Below, piece after piece: positions 45,177 to 52,680 of a stretch of DNA of 64,000 nt (positions are counted from its first letter, which is position 1; every line of letters begins with the position of its first letter). The translations under genes and the position numbers were made by a program. Origin of the DNA: Halorussus halobius (GTDB taxonomy: Archaea; Halobacteriota; Halobacteria; Halobacteriales; Haladaptataceae); NCBI RefSeq assembly GCF_004765805.1, contig NZ_SBIU01000003.1:558001-622000 (forward strand). Direction: 5' to 3'. The notes beneath the pieces were generated by a model. It saw only the letters and a program-made list of their open reading frames with translations, was not told the DNA's origin and did not search any database.

Positions 45177-45644
45177 TCACCGCTGTCGACTCGCGATGAA
45201 GTGCTGGAGGCGCGCGTACTCGTCGAGGGTCATCGGCGTCCGGCCCTCGACCTTCTGGTGGACCTGCTTGGCGTCGAGGTCGGCGTCGATCTCGGCGGCG
45301 AGGGTGTCCACGTCGAGGACGGCGGTCGTCATCCCCATCAGGAGGTGGTCGCGGACCTCCAGCAGGATGTCCTCGCCGGCGGGCGCGTCGGGGTCGGTCG
45401 CCAGAATCGCCGCCGCGTCCGAGAGCTGTATCGTCCCCGGGTCGGCGTCGGCCTCCGTGCCAGCGTCGCCGCCGACGTCGGCGTCCGCCACGAGCGCGGC
45501 CACCGTCTCGTGGTCGACGCCGCTCTCGTCGGCCACCGCGTCGACGCCCCGCGAGTCGACGACCGCTCGCAGTTCCGCCACGTACTCCCCGCGGAGCCGG
45601 GCGGGCGACGTGTCCCCGGGCTCCTCGACGTCGTCGTAGAGCAT
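45177..45644 (-). CDS. DUF5791-like haloarchaeal protein
   Basis: This 155-residue acidic, probably helical protein (SPARLRGEYVAELRAVVDSRG ... VDHETVAALVADADV ... GRTPMTLDEYARLQHFIASRQR) matches, from memory, a haloarchaeal family called DUF5791. The middle wording resembles helix-turn-helix segments, so DNA binding is possible. It has no signal or membrane helix. It sits alone between two oppositely oriented copies of the dispersed element, with both GAAGCTAGCT ends pointing towards it. Confidence 0.7.
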   Translation of the reverse strand: MLYDDVEEPGDTSPARLRGEYVAELRAVVDSRGVDAVADESGVDHETVAALVADADVGGDAGTEADADPGTIQLSDAAAILATDPDAPAGEDILLEVRDHLLMGMTTAVLDVDTLAAEIDADLDAKQVHQKVEGRTPMTLDEYARLQHFIASRQR

Positions 45645-45737
45645 ACTAAACCAGTGGTCGCCGCGATTGATAGAGGTTTCACTTCGGTACTCGATTGCCG
45701 TATCGGTCGGACGACCCGTGGCCGAGGACGGAACTGC

Positions 45738-45895
45738 GAAGCTAGCTACTGTCTCGCCCGATGGCAGACCGCACAGCACCGCCGCCGCGAACCTCACACC
45801 GCCCCAGCCGATTGCGGTCCTCGCTACGCTGCGGTCCGCATCCCTCGCGCGCTTGGGCGCGCGCCGACCGCAGGGCTGTCCGGCAAATCGCCGCA
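45738..45895 (-). repeat. dispersed intergenic element, inverted copy 4
   Basis: It begins GAAGCTAGCTACTG and on the minus strand reads GCGCGAGGGATGCGGACCGC, GACCGCAATCGGCTGGGG, GTGTGAGG, TGCTGTGCGGT and the palindromic end, in the same order as copy 1. It occupies most of the gap between the DUF5791-like and SDR genes. Confidence 0.6.
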
Positions 45896-45942
45896 GCCGT
45901 TTCGCCGCCGGAGTTATCCACGCGCCGCCCCAACCACCGACC

Positions 45943-46842
45943 ATGGACGTCGCGATACTCGGGTGCGGGTACGTCGGGCTCGAACTCGGCCGGCAGTTGA
46001 CCGACCGGGGCCACCGCGCGGTCGGCGTCCGCCGTTCGGAGGACGGGCTCGAGGCCATCGCCGACGCCGGGTTCGAGGCCGTTCGCGCGGACGTGACCGA
46101 CGCCGACTCGCTCGCGGCCGTCCCCGACGTCGATGCGCTGGTGTTCGCCGCGAGTTCCGGGGGCCGGGACGCCGACGCCGCGCGCGAGACGTACGTGGAG
46201 GGACTTCGGACTGCAGTCGACCACTTCGGGGCGCGCGCCGACTCGCCCGACCGGCTGGTGTACACCTCCAGCACGGGCGTCTACGGCGACCACGGCGGCG
46301 ACTGGGTCGACGAGGAGACGCCGCTTTCCCCCGCCGGCGAGCGGGGGTCGGTGCTGGTCGAGGCCGAGCGCGTGGCGCTCGACGAGGCGGCCGACCGAGG
46401 AATCGACGGCACGGTCGCGCGCTTGGCCGGGCTGTACGGCCCCGACCGATTCCGCCTGGAGCGATACCTCTCGGGCCCGGTCACGGAGGGGTACCTGAAC
46501 CTGGTCCACCGCGACGACGCCGCCGGCGCGGTCCGATTCCTGCTGACCGAGGACCTCGCTCGCGGCGATGTCGTACTGGTCGCCGACGACGAACCCGTCG
46601 AGAAACCCGACCTGGCCGTTTGGCTGGCCGACCAGTGTGGCGTCGAGTCGCCCGCCGTGCGGACGGCGGCCAAGCGAATCGACTCGGGGACCCTCTCGGA
46701 ATCGGCCGAGCGCCGGATACGGGCGAGCAAGCGGTGCTCGAACGGGAAACTCCGGGCGTTGGGCTACGACTTCACGTATCCGACCTTCCGGGAGGGGTAT
46801 CGGCCCGCGGTCGCGGCCCGCGGGACCGGGACCCGGTCGTAG
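45943..46842 (+). CDS. SDR-family NAD(P)-dependent epimerase/dehydratase-like protein
   Basis: This 299-residue protein starts with the Rossmann motif VAILGCGYVGLELGRQL and has the extended-SDR pattern VYTSSTGVYGDHGGDWVDE. The Ser/Thr and Tyr of the catalytic set are visible, but the usual YxxxK lysine is not (the expected site reads GSVLVEAERVAL), so catalysis may differ; atypical YeeZ-like members are known. ATG 45943 is chosen because the upstream in-frame extension is intergenic repeat DNA. Its substrate is unknown. Confidence 0.8.
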   Translation: MDVAILGCGYVGLELGRQLTDRGHRAVGVRRSEDGLEAIADAGFEAVRADVTDADSLAAVPDVDALVFAASSGGRDADAARETYVEGLRTAVDHFGARADSPDRLVYTSSTGVYGDHGGDWVDEETPLSPAGERGSVLVEAERVALDEAADRGIDGTVARLAGLYGPDRFRLERYLSGPVTEGYLNLVHRDDAAGAVRFLLTEDLARGDVVLVADDEPVEKPDLAVWLADQCGVESPAVRTAAKRIDSGTLSESAERRIRASKRCSNGKLRALGYDFTYPTFREGYRPAVAARGTGTRS

Positions 46843-46933
46843 CCCGTCCCGTCCCCCGATTCGACGCGGTCGAGAAACCCCAACGTCGACGTTTCGGGAA
46901 AATTTCTTGTTCGTCCGGGTCGTGGGTGGTTCC

Positions 46934-48133
46934 ATGCAAATCCCGGTCGTCCCGGACCTGCGGCTCCGGGACCTGCTCCGGACGGCCGAGGCCTACGGTC
47001 TGGACTCGCCCGAGCTCGCGGGCGCGGTCGCGCTCGGCGCGGTCGCGCTGGTGGCGTCGCTGTGGCTCCTCGTCCGCTGGATTCGACGGCCGATGGGCGT
47101 GCGCTTCAAGCGCGCGCTCGCCAAGCGCGACGAGATAACCGTCCTGATGCACCCCAATCCCGACCCCGACGCGATGGCGTGCGCCATCGGCGTCGCCCAC
47201 CTCGCGAGCGAGGTCGACACCGACGCCGCCCTCCAGTTCCCCGGCCAGATTCGCCATCAGGAGAACCGGGCGTTCCGCGCAGTACTCGACCTCGACCTCG
47301 ACAAGATAGAGCACGTCGACGACCTCGCGGCCGAGGAGGTCGTGCTGGTCGACCACAACACGCCGCGCGGATTCGAGGGCGCGGAGCGTCTCGAACCCTA
47401 CGCCGTCGTCGACCACCACCCCGGGAACGGCACCGGCGAGCGGTTCACCGACCAGCGCACCGACTACGGTTCGTGTGCTACCATCGTCGCCGAGTACCTC
47501 GACGACGTGGGCGCGACGCCCGTCGCGCCCGACGACGAGGAGGAGGCCGAAGCGGCGGTCGACGGACTGGTCGTCCCCCCGGACGTCGCTACCGGGTTGC
47601 TGTTCGGCGTCCAGTCGGACACCAAACACCTCACGAACGGCTGTACCGAGGCCGAGTTCGAGGCGGCCGCGTACCTCTACGGGGGCGTCGACGAGGACCT
47701 GCTCGACCGCATCGCCAACCCGCAGGTCAGCGCCGAGGTGCTGGAGGTCAAGTCGAGAGCCATCTCCGGTCGGGACGTTCGGGGGTCGTTCGCGGTCAGC
47801 GACGTGGGCCGCATCGACAACGTCGACACGGTCCCGCAGGCCGCCGACGAACTCCTCCGACTGGAGGGCGTGACCGCCGTGGTCATCTACGGTCGCCGCG
47901 AGGACACGGTCCACCTGTCGGGGCGGTCCCGGGACGACCGCGTCCACATGGGCAAGGCGCTCGAAACGGTCGCCGACGACGTTCCCGGCGCGAGCGCGGG
48001 CGGCCACGCCCGGATGGGCGGCGGCCAGATTCCGGTCGACGGCGCGGCATACGCCAACGGCGGCGACGTGGCGATGTGGTCCCAAGCCGACCTCGCGGAC
48101 GACGTGTTCGACGCGCTCACCGGCAACGTGTGA
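46934..48133 (+). CDS. membrane-anchored DHH/DHHA1 phosphoesterase
   Basis: This 399-residue protein has one N-terminal transmembrane helix (about residues 34-54) followed by DHH and DHHA1 domains. The motifs are MHPNPDPDAMACAIG near residue 75, VLVDHNTPRG, Asp160-His161-His162 in VVDHHPGNG, and GASAGGHARMGGGQIP near residue 355. Membrane-tied DHH enzymes include the c-di-AMP phosphodiesterase GdpP; this one lacks the GGDEF/PAS parts, so the signal it responds to is unknown. A TATA-like AAAATTTC lies about 30 nt upstream of ATG 46934. It is a paralogue of the protein at 20041, with a helix in place of the RCK domain. Confidence 0.85.
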   Translation: MQIPVVPDLRLRDLLRTAEAYGLDSPELAGAVALGAVALVASLWLLVRWIRRPMGVRFKRALAKRDEITVLMHPNPDPDAMACAIGVAHLASEVDTDAALQFPGQIRHQENRAFRAVLDLDLDKIEHVDDLAAEEVVLVDHNTPRGFEGAERLEPYAVVDHHPGNGTGERFTDQRTDYGSCATIVAEYLDDVGATPVAPDDEEEAEAAVDGLVVPPDVATGLLFGVQSDTKHLTNGCTEAEFEAAAYLYGGVDEDLLDRIANPQVSAEVLEVKSRAISGRDVRGSFAVSDVGRIDNVDTVPQAADELLRLEGVTAVVIYGRREDTVHLSGRSRDDRVHMGKALETVADDVPGASAGGHARMGGGQIPVDGAAYANGGDVAMWSQADLADDVFDALTGNV

Positions 48134-48185
48134 ACTCGTTCGTCTGTGATGTCGGTCTGAGACTTGGCCGATGCTGATACGGAAT

Positions 48186-48224
48186 CCTCGAACGCCCTCG
48201 GCGCGCTCGCCCGTTCAGTCCACC
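48186..48224. repeat. single diverged repeat motif shared with the 39.6-40.0 kb gap
   Basis: CCTCGAACGCCCTCGGCGCG followed by CTCGC differs from the fourth 51-bp unit at 39794 at one base in 25, and TTCAGTCCACCA at 48213-48224 recurs at about 39980. Both lie upstream of the two matching promoters. Confidence 0.6.
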
Positions 48225-48306
48225 AGGGGGACGTGGATTGGGTCACCGAGCGCGACTCGTCGACGGTCGCGTTACTCTGAACAGTGTCCTGCGTTACCAC
48301 CCTGAA

Positions 48307-48338
48307 TTTTAAATCCGAGGACGGGACGAAACCGGGCC
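48307..48338 (+). promoter_or_regulatory. promoter and leader of the secretion ATPase operon (near-duplicate of 40273-40304)
   Basis: TTTTAAAT at 48307-48314 is centred about 28 nt before ATG 48339, the same spacing as in the pilin-like operon. From the TATA box to the ATG the two blocks differ by one base. Confidence 0.75.
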
Positions 48339-50267
48339 ATGCGTGACCTGTTCGCGCGGTTCGGCGACGACGACCCCGCGTGCGCCTGCGACCCGACCTT
48401 CGAGGACGACCGCCTCGTCCTCGACGCGGCCGACTGTCCCGGCGCGGGCGACCTCGCGGCCGAGCCGGCCTGCCGCGCGACCGCCGTGGGTGCGCTGGCC
48501 GACCGCGAGGCCGACGCCGTGGTGGCCCGGACCGACCGCCTCGAACGAGCCTACGAGGACGGGGCCGCCGCCCTGCTGGTCGCGGCCGGCCGGTTCGCCG
48601 AGCGCGTGACGTTCCACGACGAGCGACTCGCCGAGCGCGCCCGCCGCGACCCGCTCGGGGCCGCCGACGCCGCGCTCGGGCGGGCGGGACCGCCGGGCGA
48701 GTTGGTCGCCGAGACCGGTCTCGCGGCGTGCGCTGGTCGGGTCGACGGCTACGACGACGCGCTCCGGGCGTTCGTCGGCCCCGCGATAGCCAAGGCGCGA
48801 GTGGCCACGCGCCCGCCACCGGACGCCGCGCTGGTCGAGACCCGCGACCTTCCCACGGGCGCGACCGTCCGACTCTACGCCGACGAGCGCGCGCTCCGGA
48901 CCTACCATCTCGAACCCGTCGAACACACCTTCGACGAGGGCGAGCTGGGAACGCTCGCCGAAGCGTACGGCCTGCTCGCCGACTTCGCCGTCGGCGAGCA
49001 GGCCCACGCGCCCGAGCGCGGAGCCGACGGGCACGCGCCCGAGCGAGGAGCAAGCGAGCGAGCGCCCGGCCGGGCGGTCCGTCGGGTCGCCGACGACGGC
49101 GACCCGGTCGCGGCGCTCGCGGCCGCGCTCCGCAAGCACACCCGAGGCTACGGCGTCCTCGCCGACCTCTTCGCCGACCCCGCGGTCTCGGACGTGTTCG
49201 CCACCGCGCCCGCCGACCGGAACCCGCTCCGGGCGAGCGTCGACGGCGAGCGAATGCGGACCAACGTTCGATTGACCGAGTCGGGCGCGGCCGCGCTGGC
49301 CTCCCGATTCCGGCGCGAGAGCGGGCGGGCGTTCTCCCGGGCGGCCCCGACCCTCGACGCCACCGCCGAGACCGCCGGCGGGCGGGTCCGGGTCGCGGGG
49401 GTCACCGACCCAGCCAGCGACGGGCCGGGATTCGCCTTCCGCGCGCACGACGCGACGCCGTGGACCCTGCCCGCGCTGGTCGCCAACGACACCCTGACCG
49501 CCGAGGCGGGCGCGTTCCTCTCGCTGTCGGTCGAGCGCGCGGCCGCCGGTCTGGTCGCCGGGCCGCGCGGCGCGGGCAAGACCACCCTGCTCGGGGCACT
49601 GTGCTGGGAACTCCCGGCCGCGACCCGAACCGTCGTCATCGAGGACACGCCCGAACTCCCGATTTCGGCGCTCCAGCGCCGGGGCCGGGACGTCCAGCCG
49701 CTCCGGACCGCGACCGACGACGGGCCGGGACTCGAACCGCCCGAGGCGCTCCGAACCGCACTCCGACTCGGCGAGGGCGCGCTGGTCGTCGGCGAGGTGC
49801 GCGGCGAGGAGGCCGCAGTCCTCTACGAGGCGATGCGGGTCGGCGCGAGCGGCGACGCGGTGCTGGGCACCATCCACGGCGACGGCGGCGAGGCCGTCCG
49901 CGAGCGCGTGGTCTCGGACCTGAACGTCCCGGCGTCGTCGTTCGCCACCACCGACCTCGTGGTCACGCTCGAAGCGACCCGGACCGACGCGGGCACGCGC
50001 CGCCGGGTCGAATCGGTCGAGGAGGTGGTCGCGGCCGACCGGTTCGAGTCGCTGTTCCGGGTTCGGGACGACGAACTCCGGGCGACCGGTCGAATCGACC
50101 GCGGCAACAGCACGCTCGTCGCCTCCCTCGCGCGCTCGAACGAGACCTACGCCGACGTGCGCGCGGCGCTGGCCGACCGCGAGGCGCTGCTCGCCGAACT
50201 AGCGCGTGAGGACCGGACCGACCCCGAGGAGGTGGTGGCCGTCTACGCCGACCGGAGGGAGCCGTGA
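48339..50267 (+). CDS. type II/IV secretion (pilus) ATPase
   Basis: This 642-residue cytoplasmic ATPase should drive pilin assembly or secretion. The C-terminal half has the family motifs: Walker A GPRGAGKTT with Lys414, the Asp-box VIEDTPELPI, the Walker B region GALVVGEVRGEEA and the His-box GTIHGDGGEAV. The N-terminal half has few features and contains a repeated APERGA linker near residue 225. The first lines (CACDPTF ... DAADCPG) hold three cysteines that may bind metal. It overlaps the next gene by four bases (GTGA). Confidence 0.9.
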   Translation: MRDLFARFGDDDPACACDPTFEDDRLVLDAADCPGAGDLAAEPACRATAVGALADREADAVVARTDRLERAYEDGAAALLVAAGRFAERVTFHDERLAERARRDPLGAADAALGRAGPPGELVAETGLAACAGRVDGYDDALRAFVGPAIAKARVATRPPPDAALVETRDLPTGATVRLYADERALRTYHLEPVEHTFDEGELGTLAEAYGLLADFAVGEQAHAPERGADGHAPERGASERAPGRAVRRVADDGDPVAALAAALRKHTRGYGVLADLFADPAVSDVFATAPADRNPLRASVDGERMRTNVRLTESGAAALASRFRRESGRAFSRAAPTLDATAETAGGRVRVAGVTDPASDGPGFAFRAHDATPWTLPALVANDTLTAEAGAFLSLSVERAAAGLVAGPRGAGKTTLLGALCWELPAATRTVVIEDTPELPISALQRRGRDVQPLRTATDDGPGLEPPEALRTALRLGEGALVVGEVRGEEAAVLYEAMRVGASGDAVLGTIHGDGGEAVRERVVSDLNVPASSFATTDLVVTLEATRTDAGTRRRVESVEEVVAADRFESLFRVRDDELRATGRIDRGNSTLVASLARSNETYADVRAALADREALLAELAREDRTDPEEVVAVYADRREP

Positions 50268-51973
50268 CCCGCGACTCGCTCGCGGGTCGGGCGCGCTGGC
50301 TCGCGGCCCGCTGTCCGCTGTCGGTCCACCCCGGCGACGACCTCCGGCGAGCCCTGTCGTATCTCGACGCCGGAGTGGACGCCGAGACGTTCCTCCGGGC
50401 CGGCTACGTCCTGGGCTGTGGCCTCGCCGCGCTCGCGCTCCCGACGCTCGCGCTCGCGGCACTTTGGGGTTCGGCGCTCGGGTTCTCGGCCGGCGCAGTC
50501 GTCGTCGCGCTCGCCGCCGGGTCAGTCGCGCTGGCGCGCCGGGGACCGGTCTGGCTGGCGACCGCTCGCCGGACCGCCGCGCTCGGGACCGCGCCCGCGC
50601 TCGTCGCTCGGGCGGTTCTGCGAACGCGCGTCGAACCCGCGAGCGAGCGCGCCGCCGCCTTCGCGGCCCAGGGCGAGGGACCGCTGGCCGACAGTCTCGC
50701 GGCCCACGTCCGACGCGCCGCCGGCACGCCGCGCTCGGGGCTGGCGGCGTTCGGCGCGGCGTGGGCCGACTGGAACCCGCCGCTCCGCCGAGCCGCGCTG
50801 CTCGTCGACGCCGCCGCCGACGCGCCCGCCGGCGAGCGTGACCGGAGCCTCGACCGGGCGATGGACGCGATGCTCGACGGTACCCGCGACCGGATGGCGG
50901 CGTTCGCCGAGGGGGTCCGGGGACCGACCACCGCGCTGTACGCCTTCGGCGTCCTGCTCCCGCTCGCGCTGGTCGCGGTGCTGCCGGCGGCTCGCGTCGC
51001 CGGACTGCCGCTCTCGATTCCGGTTCTGGTCGCGGTCTACGACCTGCTCCTGCCGGCCGGTCTCCTCGTCGCCGGCGGGTGGTTGCTGGTCCGGCGACCC
51101 GCGGCGTTCCCGCCGCCAGCGGTTTCTCGCTCCCACCCCGACGTGCCGGCCCGGCGCTGGCCGTCGCTCGCCATCGGGACGGCTGCCGGAGTGGCCGCCG
51201 GAATCGCGACCCTCCCGCTCCCGGCGTGGACGCGCTGGCCCGTCGTCGCCGGGAGCGCGCTCGGCGCGACGCTGGTCTGGTGGTTCCGGCCGGTCAAGCG
51301 AGTTCGAGACGACGCTCGCGCGGCCGAGGAGAACCTGGCCGACGCGCTGTATCTGGTCGGCCGTCGGGTGAGCGACGGGGCGTCGGTCGAGGCCGCAGTC
51401 GCCGACGCCGCGCCGGAGGTGGCCGGCCGGACCGGCGAGGTGCTGTCCGAGGCCGCCGGAGTCCAGCGACGGCTCCGGGTCGGCGTTCGCGAGGCGTTTC
51501 TGGGCGAGTACGGCGCGCTCGCGGACGTCCCGAGCCAGCAGTCCCGGACCGTGGCGTCGCTGCTGGCGCTCGCGTCGCGGGAGGGCCGCCCCGCCGGCCG
51601 CGCGGTCGTCTCGATGGCCGACCACGTCGACGACCTCCGGCGAGTCGAGCGCGAGGCTCGCCGGGAACTCGCCAGCGTGACCGGGACGCTGCGGAACACG
51701 GCGGCGGTGTTCGGCCCGCTGGTCGGCGGGGCGACGGTCGCGCTCGCCGACGGGATGGCAGCCGGATCGCTGGGCGAACCGCTGCCGACCGGTCCGCTCG
51801 GGCTGGCCGTCGCCACGTACGTCCTGTTGCTGGCGGCCATCCTCGCGACCATCGCGACCGGGCTAGAGCGGGGGTTCGACCGGGCGCTCGTGGGCTATCG
51901 GGTCGGACTGGCGCTGCTCGCGGCGGTCGGGTCGTTCCTCGCAGGATTCGTCGGCGCGGGGTTCGCGGCGTGA
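50264..51973 (+). CDS. type II secretion F / TadC-like membrane platform protein
   Basis: This 569-residue protein is the membrane partner of the ATPase. It has about seven to nine transmembrane segments in groups (about 50-90, 225-270, 300-345, 485-560) separated by two cytoplasmic T2SF-type regions, one around 120-210 and one around 360-480 (ADALYLVGRRVSDGASVEAAVADAAPEVAG ... QSRTVASLLALASREGRPAG). Two T2SF regions are typical of archaeal FlaJ/TadB-C fusions. The GTG start lies in the GTGA overlap. No pilin gene follows; the likely pilin-type partners are at 40.3-44.9 kb. Confidence 0.85.
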   Translation: MTRDSLAGRARWLAARCPLSVHPGDDLRRALSYLDAGVDAETFLRAGYVLGCGLAALALPTLALAALWGSALGFSAGAVVVALAAGSVALARRGPVWLATARRTAALGTAPALVARAVLRTRVEPASERAAAFAAQGEGPLADSLAAHVRRAAGTPRSGLAAFGAAWADWNPPLRRAALLVDAAADAPAGERDRSLDRAMDAMLDGTRDRMAAFAEGVRGPTTALYAFGVLLPLALVAVLPAARVAGLPLSIPVLVAVYDLLLPAGLLVAGGWLLVRRPAAFPPPAVSRSHPDVPARRWPSLAIGTAAGVAAGIATLPLPAWTRWPVVAGSALGATLVWWFRPVKRVRDDARAAEENLADALYLVGRRVSDGASVEAAVADAAPEVAGRTGEVLSEAAGVQRRLRVGVREAFLGEYGALADVPSQQSRTVASLLALASREGRPAGRAVVSMADHVDDLRRVEREARRELASVTGTLRNTAAVFGPLVGGATVALADGMAAGSLGEPLPTGPLGLAVATYVLLLAAILATIATGLERGFDRALVGYRVGLALLAAVGSFLAGFVGAGFAA

Positions 51974-51991
51974 CGCGGGTGTCCGGCTCGC

Positions 51992-52510
51992 TTACTCGCC
52001 GTTGCTGTCCGAGTCGCTCACGCGCTGGATGCGCTCGATGCCGTCGATCTCCGAGACGACCTCGACCACGGCGTCGGGGACCAGCCGCTCCCAGTCGTCG
52101 CCCTCTATCATGCGCTCGCGGACCTCGGTGCCCTCCAGCACCTCCCGGTTGTACATCGGGGACTGGCGGACCTCGACGCCCGCCTCGGTGAACAGCTGGA
52201 TGACCAGCGGGTTGTTCGAGTAGGCCACGTCGAAGGCCGGACTCATGCTCTGGACGTGGCTGACCCACACCGAGTTGCGGTCGAGGTCCTCGATGGGCAC
52301 GGCGTAGGTCACCAGGTCGAGGTCGACCAGCGACTTGGTTATCATCATGATTCGCTCGCCCGCCGTGAACGGGTCGTGGCGGGAGTGTGAATCCCCCGCG
52401 CTCCCGATGCCGAGGACGAGCTCGTCGACCTCCTCGGCGATGCTCTGGACCACGTTGTGATGGCCGTCGTGGTACGGCTGGAAGCGACCGATGTAGAATC
52501 CCCGCGTCAT
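51992..52510 (-). CDS. nadM: nicotinamide-nucleotide adenylyltransferase
   Basis: NadM joins NMN and ATP into NAD+. The 172-residue protein has the nucleotidyltransferase motif GRFQPYHDGHHNVV (HxGH as HDGH) near residue 8, GIGSAGDSHSRHDPFTAGER, and a C-terminal region with the expected sugar-contact wording. Length is typical for archaeal NadM. The gene is convergent with the TadC-like gene and divergent from lonB. A clear TATA box lies about 25 nt before the ATG. Confidence 0.95.
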   Translation of the reverse strand: MTRGFYIGRFQPYHDGHHNVVQSIAEEVDELVLGIGSAGDSHSRHDPFTAGERIMMITKSLVDLDLVTYAVPIEDLDRNSVWVSHVQSMSPAFDVAYSNNPLVIQLFTEAGVEVRQSPMYNREVLEGTEVRERMIEGDDWERLVPDAVVEVVSEIDGIERIQRVSDSDSNGE

Positions 52511-52530
52511 ACCTATCGTTGCGGCGGGAC

Positions 52531-52540
52531 ATTTTATAAG
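52531..52540 (-). promoter_or_regulatory. TATA box of nadM
   Basis: CTTATAAAAT on the minus strand, centred about 25 nt before ATG 52510, indicates a leaderless message. Confidence 0.65.
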
Positions 52541-52631
52541 GGTGGCGAGTCGACTCGTCCGAGCGAAACGGCTTTTTCAGACCGTCTCCGACCGATTGGG
52601 CCGCTCCACTCTCGGCGAATTCGAGGGAGAA

Positions 52632-52640
52632 AGTATATCA
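52632..52640 (+). promoter_or_regulatory. TATA-like element of lonB
   Basis: AGTATATCA lies about 45 nt before ATG 52681, so the lonB message would have a short leader of roughly 20 nt instead of being leaderless. Confidence 0.45.
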
Positions 52641-52680
52641 ATTCTCCGGCCCTCCATTCGGACACGTACAGGACAGTTCT

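Noticed and set aside
41728..45639. 1303-codon open frame in another phase over the surface-protein gene
   Set aside because: Its product is Arg/Gly/Pro-rich without any domain, and it runs through intergenic repeats. The phase starting at 41699 has a membrane helix, glycosylation sites and GTGA coupling.
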